Shown piece after piece: positions 41,714 through 49,686 of a DNA stretch of 50,382 nt. Numbering within the stretch: the stretch's first letter is position 1; every line of letters begins with the position of its first letter. The stretch comes from Notoacmeibacter sp. (lineage in GTDB: Bacteria; Pseudomonadota; Alphaproteobacteria; Rhizobiales; Rhizobiaceae), in the NCBI GenBank assembly GCA_019912385.1, contig JAIOIW010000032.1, positions 1-50,382 on the forward strand, written 5' to 3'. The notes beneath the pieces were generated by a model. That model saw only the letters and a list, made by a program, of their open reading frames with translations, did no database searches and had not been told where the DNA came from. Made by a program: the position numbers and the translations under genes.

Positions 41714-42868
41714 CTACGCGCTTGAGATGCAATCCTCAAACAGCGCCCTGGTGTTTTCCGCGGTCATCCTGACCGGGTTGCCGCCGGCGCTCGGATCTTC
41801 CAGCGCCATCGCCGTCATCTCGTCGATGCGGTCGGTGCCGACGCCCATGGCCGCGAGATTGACCGGGATCGCAAGCTCCGCGCGCAGATCCATGACGAAG
41901 CCGTAGAAGCCGTCGAAGCCGCCCGGAATGCCGAGATAGGCTGCGGCGGCGGCAATGCGCTCCTCGATTGCCGGGCGGTTCATTCGCAGAACCATCGGCA
42001 TGACAGCCGCGTTGGTGGTGCCGTGATGGGTGCCGTATATCGCGCCGACGGGGTGTGAGACGGCATGGATGGCGCCGAGCCCCTTCTGGAAGGCAACGGC
42101 GCCCATGGCGGCGGCGCTCATCATGTGTGCGCGCGCCTCGAGATCCGATCCGTCGGCATAGGCGCGTGGCAGGTATTCCTTGACGAGGCGCATGCCCTCC
42201 AGCGCAATGCCCTGGCTCATCGGGTGATAGAAGGGCGAGGAATAGGCCTCCAAACTATGCGCGAGCGCGTCCATACCGGTGCCTGCGGTGATCGTCTTCG
42301 GCATGCCGACCGTCAGTTCCGGATCGCAGATGGTGACCGTCGGCAGGATCTTGGGGTGGAAGATGATCTTCTTCACGTGGTTCCGCGAGATGGTAACGAC
42401 GCCGGCGCGGCCGACCTCAGAACCCGTGCCGGCGGTGGTCGGCACGGCGACGATCGGCGCGATGACATCGGGGTTGGCACGGGTCCACCAGTCGCCGACG
42501 TCCTCGAAGTCCTCGACCGGCCTGGTCTGGCCGGCCATGAAGGCGACGAGCTTGCCGAGATCGAGACCGGAGCCGCCGCCAAACGCGATGACGCCGTCAT
42601 GGCCGCCATCGTTGAACGCCTTGACGCCGGCCGCGAGGTTGAAGTCGTTGGGATTGGGATCGACGTCGGCGAAGATCGCGCGGCCAAGGCCGGCGGCGTC
42701 GAGGATGTCGAGCGCGGCGGTCGTGATCGCCATCGAGGCAAGGCCGCGGTCGGTGACCAGCAAGGGCCGTGTCATGCCGGCCGCCTTGCAGGCGTCGGCC
42801 AGTTCCTTGATGCGGCCTGCGCCGAAACGGATGGCGGTGGGGTAGGACCAGTTGGCTGTGGGTATCAT
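41714..42868 (-). CDS. Iron-containing alcohol dehydrogenase
   Basis: 384-aa group III NAD(P)-dependent alcohol dehydrogenase. The cofactor motif is GGGSGLDLGK, and the metal ligands are visible as Asp200 and His204 (GMDALAHSLEAY), His268 and His282 (IHAVSHPVGAIYGTHHG). PTTAGTGSEV is the typical nucleotide loop. It would oxidise a primary alcohol group or reduce an aldehyde. Its ATG overlaps the aldehyde dehydrogenase stop by 4 bases, so it is the last, coupled gene of the TRAP/ligase operon. Confidence 0.93.
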   Translation of the reverse strand: MIPTANWSYPTAIRFGAGRIKELADACKAAGMTRPLLVTDRGLASMAITTAALDILDAAGLGRAIFADVDPNPNDFNLAAGVKAFNDGGHDGVIAFGGGSGLDLGKLVAFMAGQTRPVEDFEDVGDWWTRANPDVIAPIVAVPTTAGTGSEVGRAGVVTISRNHVKKIIFHPKILPTVTICDPELTVGMPKTITAGTGMDALAHSLEAYSSPFYHPMSQGIALEGMRLVKEYLPRAYADGSDLEARAHMMSAAAMGAVAFQKGLGAIHAVSHPVGAIYGTHHGTTNAAVMPMVLRMNRPAIEERIAAAAAYLGIPGGFDGFYGFVMDLRAELAIPVNLAAMGVGTDRIDEMTAMALEDPSAGGNPVRMTAENTRALFEDCISSA

Positions 42869-44253
42869 GCCTGGCGCTTTCTTAAGTGATAGGACTTGGG
42901 ACGGGTCAGGTTCTGGTAGCCGATTTCGGACAGCGCGCCGCCGCGGCCGGTGGCCTTGCAGCCGGTCCAGCAAAGCGCGGGATCGAGATAGTCGGCGCGG
43001 TTCATGAAGACGGTGCCGGTTTCGATGCGTGTGCCAAGGGCTTCGGCGCGCGCCGTGTCCTTGGTCCACAGCGATGCAGTGAGGCCGAACTCGCTGTCGT
43101 TCATCAGCGCCAGCGCTTCCTCGTCGTCCTTGACGGCCATGATGCCGACCACAGGGCCGAAACTCTCGTCGCGCATGACGCGCATCTGGTGGTTCACGTC
43201 GACAAGGATCTGCGGCATCAGGTAGGTGCCGCCATCGTCTTCGGAAAACCGCTTCGGATCGATCAGGGCCGTCGCGCCGTCGCGGATCGCTTCCGCCGTC
43301 TGGGCGCGGACTTCCGCCGCGAAGCGCAAATTCGCCATGGGTCCGAGCGTGGTTTCGCGGTCGAGCGGATTGCCGAGCTTGAGATTGTTGACCCAGGCGG
43401 CGGCCTTTTCGACGAAGGCGCCAAACAGGTTTTCGGCGACATAGATGCGCTCGATGCCGCAGCAGCATTGGCCGGCATTGTACATCGCGCCGTCCATCAG
43501 CACGTCGACCGCCCAGTCGAGATCGGCATCGTCCATGACGTAGCCCGGGTCCTTGCCGCCAAGTTCAAGGCCGAGGCCGGTGAATGTTCCGGCCGCCGCG
43601 CGCTCGATCGCCCGGCCGCCGCCAACCGAGCCGGTGAAGTTGATGAAGTCGAAGGCGCCTGCGGAAATCAGCGCTTCCGTCCCGGCGTGGTCGAGGAACA
43701 GGTTGACGAAAACGTCGGCGGGCACGCCGGCCTCGACAAAGGCGCGAACCATGCGTTCGCCGACCAGCAATGTCTGCGTGGAATGCTTGATGGCGACCGC
43801 ATTGCCCGCGATCAGCGCGGGAACGACGGTGTTGACGGCGGTCATGTAAGGGTAGTTCCACGGCGCGATGACGAAGACGACGCCATGGGGTTCATGCGCG
43901 ATATAGCGACGGAACTGGTCGGAATCCTCGATCACCAGCGGCGCAAGCGCTCTCGCCGCAATGCCCGCCATGTATCCGGAGCGTTCGTTTATGCCGCCGA
44001 ATTCGCCGCCATAGCGCACCGGGCGGCCCATCATCCACGCGAGTTCGGTGACGACTTCGTCACCCATTTGGTTGAGACGGGCAATGCCGGCCTGAACCAG
44101 GACGATGCGCTCTTCCAGCGGGCGGGCGGCCCAGGCTTTCTGCGCGGCGCGGGCGCCTGCGATGAGGGCCGAAGCCGCTTCGACACCCATGATCGGGCGC
44201 TCGGCATAAATCGATCCGTCGATCGGCGAGATGCATTTCAATGTGGCGGACAT
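42865..44253 (-). CDS. Aldehyde dehydrogenase (NAD-dependent)
   Basis: 462-aa ALDH-superfamily enzyme. Catalytic residues are visible: Asn132 in APWNYPY, Glu230 in LELGGKDP and the nucleophile Cys264 in NAGQCCCG. The cofactor loop FTGSVGGGRAIER and the C-terminal SEFGLTASLWTKD segment are typical. It would oxidise an aldehyde to the acid, probably the product of the adjoining alcohol dehydrogenase. It lies 73 bases downstream of the glutamine-synthetase-like gene. Confidence 0.94.
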   Translation of the reverse strand: MSATLKCISPIDGSIYAERPIMGVEAASALIAGARAAQKAWAARPLEERIVLVQAGIARLNQMGDEVVTELAWMMGRPVRYGGEFGGINERSGYMAGIAARALAPLVIEDSDQFRRYIAHEPHGVVFVIAPWNYPYMTAVNTVVPALIAGNAVAIKHSTQTLLVGERMVRAFVEAGVPADVFVNLFLDHAGTEALISAGAFDFINFTGSVGGGRAIERAAAGTFTGLGLELGGKDPGYVMDDADLDWAVDVLMDGAMYNAGQCCCGIERIYVAENLFGAFVEKAAAWVNNLKLGNPLDRETTLGPMANLRFAAEVRAQTAEAIRDGATALIDPKRFSEDDGGTYLMPQILVDVNHQMRVMRDESFGPVVGIMAVKDDEEALALMNDSEFGLTASLWTKDTARAEALGTRIETGTVFMNRADYLDPALCWTGCKATGRGGALSEIGYQNLTRPKSYHLRKRQA

Positions 44254-44326
44254 GGTGTTTCCGTTCTGCCGTTGGTGTGTTCAGGGTCTATGGCGAGGCC
44301 GGGGTCGCGCCATCGGGAGCCGTACC

Positions 44327-45694
44327 TCAGGATCTCTCGAAACCGCGCGCGATCTCCCAGTCGGTCACGACGCGATCGAATTCCTCCTGCTCCCATTCGG
44401 CCGCGCGCGCGTAATGGTCGATGACATCGTCACCCATCGCCGCGCGCAGCATCTTCGACTTGCGCAGCGTCACGGTCGCCTCGCGCAGCGTCCTTGGAAC
44501 CTCGGGCGTTTTGCGCGACTGATAGACGTCGCCGCTTGTCGGCGGAGCAAGCTCCATCTTGTCCTCGATCCCCTGCATGCCCGCGGCGAGCTGCGCGGCG
44601 AGCGCGAGATAGGGGTTGAGATCGGAGCCGCCGATGCGGCACTCCACCCGCACGCCCTTCGTGCCCTCGCCGCAAAGACGGAAGCCGGCGGTGCGGTTGT
44701 CGATCGACCACACGGTGCGCGTCGGCGCGAAGGTTCCCTTCATGAATCGCTTGTAGCTGTTCACGTAGGGTGCCAGGAAACAGGTATAGTCGGGCGCGTA
44801 GGCGATCAGGCCGGCCATGTAGTGGCGCATGAGTACCGACATGCCGAACTCGCCCGCCTTGTCGTGGAACGCGTTGTTGCCCTCGGCATCGGCAAGCGAC
44901 TGGTGGACATGGGAGGAACTGCCGACGCGGCGGTGATCCCATTTCGGCATGAAACTGGCCGCATGGCCCTGCTGCCAGGCGATCTCCTTGGTCGCGTGCT
45001 TGGCGATGGTGTGATGGTCGGCGGTGGCGAGCGCGTGGGCGTAGCGGATGTTGAGCTCTTCCTGGCCGGCTTCGGCCTCGCCCTTGGAATTCTCCACCGG
45101 AATGCCGGCTGCGACCAGGTGATTGCGCAGCGGCCGCATCACCAGTTCCTCCTTGGTCGTCTGGAGGATGTGGTAGTCCTCGTTGTAGCCGCTGATCGGC
45201 TGGAGGTCGCGGAAGCCGGACTTGCGGATGTCCTCGTAACTGCGCTCGAACAGGAAGAATTCCAGCTCCGTCGCCATCACGGGCGTGAAACCGATCTGCT
45301 CGAACCGCGCGACCTGGCGCTTCAGCACCGCGCGCGGGGAATGGGGCACGGGTTCGTGGGTGTGATGGTCGAGGATGTCGCATAACACCATCGCAGTGCC
45401 TTCCAGCCATGGCACGCGGCGCAGGGTCGAAAGATCCGGCTTCATGACGTAGTCGCCGTAACCCTGGCGCCAGCTCGTCGAGGCGTAGCCGTCGGGCGTC
45501 GCCATCTCCAGGTCGGTGGCCAGCAGATAGTTGCAGCAATGGGTCTCTTCCCAGGCGCTGTCGACGAAATGGCCGGCAACGAAGCGCTTGCCCATCAGGC
45601 GGCCCTGCATGTCGACCAGGCAGACCAGCACGGTATCGATCGTGCCGCTCTCGACATCCTTCTTCAGTTGTTCAAACGACAGGTTTCCCGCCAT
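44327..45694 (-). CDS. Glutamine synthetase-like gamma-glutamyl-amide ligase
   Basis: 455-aa member of the glutamine synthetase superfamily. Conserved active-site segments are ATELEFFLF (metal Glu), KGEAEAGQEELNI, GSSSHVHQSL and NRTAGFRLCGEGTKGVRVECRIGGSDLNPYLA (Arg and Glu contacts to ATP and glutamate). Position in a catabolic operon with a transporter and dehydrogenases argues against housekeeping GlnA and for a PuuA/GMAS/IpuC-type ligase joining an amine to the gamma-carboxyl of glutamate. The amine is unknown. AAGGAAC precedes the ATG at 45694. Confidence 0.85.
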   Translation of the reverse strand: MAGNLSFEQLKKDVESGTIDTVLVCLVDMQGRLMGKRFVAGHFVDSAWEETHCCNYLLATDLEMATPDGYASTSWRQGYGDYVMKPDLSTLRRVPWLEGTAMVLCDILDHHTHEPVPHSPRAVLKRQVARFEQIGFTPVMATELEFFLFERSYEDIRKSGFRDLQPISGYNEDYHILQTTKEELVMRPLRNHLVAAGIPVENSKGEAEAGQEELNIRYAHALATADHHTIAKHATKEIAWQQGHAASFMPKWDHRRVGSSSHVHQSLADAEGNNAFHDKAGEFGMSVLMRHYMAGLIAYAPDYTCFLAPYVNSYKRFMKGTFAPTRTVWSIDNRTAGFRLCGEGTKGVRVECRIGGSDLNPYLALAAQLAAGMQGIEDKMELAPPTSGDVYQSRKTPEVPRTLREATVTLRKSKMLRAAMGDDVIDHYARAAEWEQEEFDRVVTDWEIARGFERS

Positions 45695-45766
45695 GACATG
45701 TTCCTTGATCGCATTGAGCCCCGGCATTTCTGCCGGGGCGCTTGATTATCCGTCCTGACCCGGCTC

Positions 45767-46810
45767 TCAGGTGTAGCGGTAGGGCCGGCCGGCCTTCGCC
45801 ATATCCGCGTTGTACTTGCGGAATATCTCGACCACCTTCGCCTTGGTCTCCGATTCGGCCGCGATCTCGTCCCAGAACTTGACGGCCGCGTCTTCCACGG
45901 TTTGCCACTCGGCATCCGGGATCGTGGTCAGCTTCATCTTGGTGCCGTTGACGCGCAGATCGGCCTCACCGCCCCAGTACCAGTGCTGCCGGTAGTAGTG
46001 CGAGCTCTCGAACACGACCGACAGCAGCTCCTGGAGATGCGGCGGCACCTCGTTCCAACGGTCCATGTTGGCGAAGAAGTGGCCGATCCACGCACCGGAA
46101 ATGTTGTTGGTGAGGAAGTAGTTGGTCACGTCGGCCCAGCCGACCGTGTAATCCTCGGTGATGCCCGACCAGGCGATGCCGTCGAGTTCGCCGGTCTGCA
46201 CGGCCACCTCGATGTCTTCCCACGGCAGCGTGACGGGCACGACGCCGAACTGGGCGAGGAAACGGCCGGCCGTCGGGAAGGTGAAGACACGCTTGCCCTT
46301 GAGGTCGGCCAGGCTGTTGATCGGGTCCTTGGTGGCGAAGTGGCAGGGGTCCCACGAACCGGCCGAGATGTGCTTGACGCCGACCTTGGAATATTCCGCG
46401 TCCCAGATCTCCTTCAGGCCGTACTGGTTGAACAGCACCGGCACGTCGAGCGAATAGCGGCAGCCGAACGGGAAGTAGCCGCCGAAAACCGTCACCTCGG
46501 TGGGCGAAGCCATGGAGTCGTCATCGGACTGCACGGCGTCGATCGTGCCGTTCTGCATGGCGCGGAACAGCTCTCCCGTGGGCACGAGCTGGTCGGCCGT
46601 GTAGAGTTCGATCTCCATCTCGTCGCCGGCGATCTTGTTGAAGCTGTCGACGGCGGGCTTGATGACGTGCTCGGCAAGCGCCGGTCCGGCATAGGTCTGC
46701 AGCCGCCACTTGATCTTCGATTGCGCGATCGCCGGGGTTGCCAGCGCAGCGCCAGCGGCGCCGACAGCGCCCATGCTGGCGGTTTTCAGGAACTTACGTC
46801 TGGTGGTCAT
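45767..46810 (-). CDS. TRAP transporter substrate-binding protein (DctP type)
   Basis: 347-aa periplasmic binding protein. The N-terminus MTTRRKFLKTASMGAVG has a twin-arginine motif (RRKFLK), so export is probably by Tat. The DctP fold is shown by YTADQLVPTGELFRAMQNGTIDAVQSD, FTFPTAGRFLAQFGVVPVTLPWEDIEVAVQTGELDGIAWSG. The ligand cannot be read from the sequence, but the carboxylate-binding Arg region is not obvious, which allows for a non-carboxylate ligand. AGGAGGTAACC precedes the ATG. It delivers substrate to the DctQM permease encoded just upstream. Confidence 0.93.
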   Translation of the reverse strand: MTTRRKFLKTASMGAVGAAGAALATPAIAQSKIKWRLQTYAGPALAEHVIKPAVDSFNKIAGDEMEIELYTADQLVPTGELFRAMQNGTIDAVQSDDDSMASPTEVTVFGGYFPFGCRYSLDVPVLFNQYGLKEIWDAEYSKVGVKHISAGSWDPCHFATKDPINSLADLKGKRVFTFPTAGRFLAQFGVVPVTLPWEDIEVAVQTGELDGIAWSGITEDYTVGWADVTNYFLTNNISGAWIGHFFANMDRWNEVPPHLQELLSVVFESSHYYRQHWYWGGEADLRVNGTKMKLTTIPDAEWQTVEDAAVKFWDEIAAESETKAKVVEIFRKYNADMAKAGRPYRYT

Positions 46811-46870
46811 GGTTACCTCCTATTGGTTGGTTACTCGGTTTGCGTCCTGCTCCGTTGCCCGGAGTTCTCG

Positions 46871-48193
46871 CTATTTCCCGTAGACCTGTTCCGGCAACCA
46901 CATGGCGATCTGCGGAAACACCATCACGGTTGCGAGCGCCAGGACCATCACCAGAACAAAGGGTATGATCGATCGGTAGATATGGCGCAGTCCGATCTCC
47001 GGCGGTGCCATCGCGCGCATCAGAAACAGATTGTAGCCGAAGGGCGGGGTCATGTAGGCAATCTGGGTGGTGATCGTGTAGAGCACGCCATACCAGATGA
47101 GGTCGAAGCCGAGCGCCCGCACGAGCGGAATGTAGAGCGGCGCGACGATGACCAGCATCGCCGTATCGTCCAGGAAGGTGCCCATCAGCAGGAAGCTGAG
47201 CTGCATCAGGATCAGGATTGCCCAGGGCGAAAGCCCGAGCTGCTCCGTGAACAGGTTCTCGATGGCCTTGACGGCGCCCAGGCCGTCGAACACCGCGCCG
47301 AAGCCCAGCGCGGCCAGAATGATCCACATGAACATGCAGGAGATCGCCAGCGTCTGGCGCACCGACACCTCGAAGACCTCGCGGGTCATCCGTCCCTTCA
47401 CGACGGCAGCCAGGAAAGCGGTGACGGCGCCGATCGCCGAGCTTTCCACCAATGACGTCCAGCCATTGACGAACGGCACCATCATGGTGGCGAAGATGGC
47501 CAGCGGCAGGAGGCCGGCGCGCAGCAGGCGCAGCTTCTCGGCCAAGGGCACGTTGCGCTCCTCCTTCGGCAGGGCGGGGCCCAGCGACGGATTGAACCAG
47601 CAGCGTACGGCGATATAGATGATGAACATGGCCGCCATCATAAGGCCGGGCATGACGCCGGCGAGCCAGAGCTGCCCGACCGGCTGGCGTGCGATCATGG
47701 CATAGAGGACGAGCACGACCGAGGGCGGCACGAGGATGCCGAGCGAAGAACCGGCCTGGATCACGCCGGTGACCATCACCTTGTCGTAATTGCGCTTGAG
47801 AAGTTCCGGCAACGCGATCGTGGCGCCGATCGCCATGCCGGCGACCGAAAGGCCGTTCATCGCGGAGATCAGCACCATGAGCATGATCGTGCCGATGGCC
47901 AGGCCGCCGTTCACCGGGCCCATCCAGACGTGGAACATCTTGTAGAGGTCGTCTGCGATCTTGGATTCCGACAGCACGTAGCCCATGAAGATGAACATCG
48001 GCAGGGTGAGCAGCGGGTACCATTTCATCAGCTTGATCGCTGCCGAGAATGGGATGTTGAAACCGCCGGTGCCCCACAGCAGGATCGCGGCGGCCGCGGC
48101 AACGAAGCCGATCGCGCCGAAGACCCGCTGACCGGTCATCATCATCAGCATCATGGCCGAGAACATGGTGATGGCAATCAATTCGTAGGACAT
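46871..48193 (-). CDS. TRAP transporter large permease (DctM type)
   Basis: 440-aa inner-membrane ion-coupled transport subunit with about 12-13 membrane segments. Family segments include LTLPMFIFMGYVLSESKIADDLYK, AMNGLSVAGMAIGATIALPELLKRNYDKVMVTGVIQAGSSLGILVPPSVVLVLYAM and ITTQIAYMTPPFGYNLFLMRAMAP. Its start codon overlaps the DctQ stop by one base (TGATG), so expression of the two permease subunits is coupled. Confidence 0.95.
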   Translation of the reverse strand: MSYELIAITMFSAMMLMMMTGQRVFGAIGFVAAAAAILLWGTGGFNIPFSAAIKLMKWYPLLTLPMFIFMGYVLSESKIADDLYKMFHVWMGPVNGGLAIGTIMLMVLISAMNGLSVAGMAIGATIALPELLKRNYDKVMVTGVIQAGSSLGILVPPSVVLVLYAMIARQPVGQLWLAGVMPGLMMAAMFIIYIAVRCWFNPSLGPALPKEERNVPLAEKLRLLRAGLLPLAIFATMMVPFVNGWTSLVESSAIGAVTAFLAAVVKGRMTREVFEVSVRQTLAISCMFMWIILAALGFGAVFDGLGAVKAIENLFTEQLGLSPWAILILMQLSFLLMGTFLDDTAMLVIVAPLYIPLVRALGFDLIWYGVLYTITTQIAYMTPPFGYNLFLMRAMAPPEIGLRHIYRSIIPFVLVMVLALATVMVFPQIAMWLPEQVYGK

Positions 48194-48699
48194 CAGATTT
48201 CCTCTCCGCGCAGACGGAGGATGTCCTTGAAAAGCTCGGAGATGCTTTGCAGGATCATGAGCAGGATGCCGACGCACATGGCGATCTTGATCGGCCAGAG
48301 ATACGGTCGCCAGGCTGTCGGGCTGCGTTCGTTGTATTGCAGCGAATAAGACGTGCTCTCGATGCCGCCGTAGAGCAGTACGCCGAGAAAGAAGATCAGG
48401 AACAGAACGGAGAAACTGTCGACCCATGCCTTGGTGCGCGGCGACCATCCGCCGTAGATCAGGTCCATGCGGACGTTCGAACCGAGCTGGATCGAATAGG
48501 GACCGCCGAAAATATAATAGGCGACCATCGCGAACTGAGCGGTCTCCAGCGTCCAGAGCGAGGGCAGGAAGAAGGTCTTCGAAATCGACGACCAGAGCAG
48601 GATCGCGATCATGACGAAGATGCCGTACATCGTGATCCGCCCGACGCGGTAATTGATGGCGTCGGTGACGCGAATGTAGCTCAATGCGAGCCTACGCAT
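48193..48699 (-). CDS. TRAP transporter small permease (DctQ type)
   Basis: 168-aa membrane protein with four predicted hydrophobic segments, the usual size of DctQ. Segments FVMIAILLWSSISKTFFLPSLWTLETAQFAMVAYYIFGGPYSIQLGSNVRMDLIYGGWSPRTKAW match the family. It overlaps the end of the N-formylglutamate amidohydrolase-like gene by 8 bases and DctM by 1. Confidence 0.92.
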   Translation of the reverse strand: MRRLALSYIRVTDAINYRVGRITMYGIFVMIAILLWSSISKTFFLPSLWTLETAQFAMVAYYIFGGPYSIQLGSNVRMDLIYGGWSPRTKAWVDSFSVLFLIFFLGVLLYGGIESTSYSLQYNERSPTAWRPYLWPIKIAMCVGILLMILQSISELFKDILRLRGEEI

Positions 48700-49525
48700 G
48701 TCTTGCCCCCTCAGGCCGGTTGCCGCCGTTTGTCGCGGCTTGCGGATCTATACGCGCCAGGGCCTCGGCCAGGAGGCTGGCCAGGAGGCCGGCCATTTCC
48801 GCCTGGTCTGCCGGCGTCGCTATGAGATCGTTGCGGATCTCGATCATCACGTTGAGCAGCCCGCGCGGCAGCGCCTGGTCGCGCAGGGTGTGGGTCACGC
48901 CGTCGGTCGGCCCGTAAGGCTGGTTGCGCGCGACGCGGTAGCGCACGCCGTCGCCCGTCATCGCATCCAGCAGCAGGTCGGCAAAGCGGCTGTCTGCATC
49001 GTGCAGGACGCCGATTTCCACATCGCGGGGCTGGCCGAAATAGACCGGCGTGAACGAATGGATCGTCACGAGGACGGGCGCGCGGACACGCCGGCCGGCC
49101 GCGTCGACGGCAGCGGAAAGCGCGGCACGGAAGGGCGAATAGAAGGCCTCGGCGCGCATGCGCTTTTCGAACATGGAAAGCGCGGCGTTGCCCGGAATGT
49201 CGAAGATCTCGCTGCGTGCGGGCGTCGCCCCCGCATCCATCGGCGGGCGATTGCAATCATAGACGAGGCGCGAAACCGTGCTCGCGACCAGCGGCGCATC
49301 GAGCTGCTGCGACAGCAGCACGGCGACATCGCGGGCGCCGGGGTCCCAGGCGATATGGCTTCGCAGCGTTTCCCCGCTCAGGCCGAGACTGTCGAATTCC
49401 GCGGGAATGTAGTTGGAGGCATGCTCGCAGGCGATGACGAACGCGCCGCGCCCGGCGGCGTTCAGGGTCTCGACCACCGGATGATCGGCCCGATCATTAT
49501 CTGTGAACATTGCGGCTTCAGCCAC
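48692..49525 (-). CDS. N-formylglutamate amidohydrolase family protein
   Basis: 277-aa member of the FGase family (PF05013), zinc-dependent amidohydrolases such as HutG. Conserved parts are FVIACEHASNYIPAEFDSLGLSGETLRSHIAWDPGARDVA, RLVYDCNRPP and VLVTIHSFTPVYFGQPRDVEIGVLHD. I chose GTG at 49525 because GGAGG lies 5 bases upstream; ATGs at 49555, 49537 and 49510 have no well-placed site. It is the first gene of the TRAP/ligase operon. Homologs beside such ligases may cleave other glutamyl amides; that is inference. Confidence 0.85.
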   Translation of the reverse strand: MAEAAMFTDNDRADHPVVETLNAAGRGAFVIACEHASNYIPAEFDSLGLSGETLRSHIAWDPGARDVAVLLSQQLDAPLVASTVSRLVYDCNRPPMDAGATPARSEIFDIPGNAALSMFEKRMRAEAFYSPFRAALSAAVDAAGRRVRAPVLVTIHSFTPVYFGQPRDVEIGVLHDADSRFADLLLDAMTGDGVRYRVARNQPYGPTDGVTHTLRDQALPRGLLNVMIEIRNDLIATPADQAEMAGLLASLLAEALARIDPQAATNGGNRPEGARHA

Positions 49526-49686
49526 ACACCCCTCCATTTTATTTTCTATTATCATCTTTTCAAAATGCAGCGGTTAGTCAAGAATGTTTCTGAAAAAAAT
49601 CCGACACCCATGAAGCGCATGTAAGTTTCTTTTTCAAAGACGAGACATGTCGGGCGGGGACAAAGGCGAAGGGAGGCCGATATCGG
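49526..49686. promoter_or_regulatory. AT-rich divergent promoter region between the amidohydrolase operon and the RpiR gene
   Basis: This 160-base stretch is clearly AT-richer than the flanks and should hold both promoters and the operator of the divergent RpiR regulator. Short symmetric elements include TTTCTGAAA at 49587-49595. TTGACT is present on the minus strand (49581-49576), but no -10 lies at the right spacing. I cannot define the operator. Confidence 0.35.

Noticed and set aside
44327-45694. Annotation as housekeeping glutamine synthetase GlnA
   Set aside because: Operon context with a TRAP transporter and two dehydrogenases fits a gamma-glutamyl-amide ligase better.
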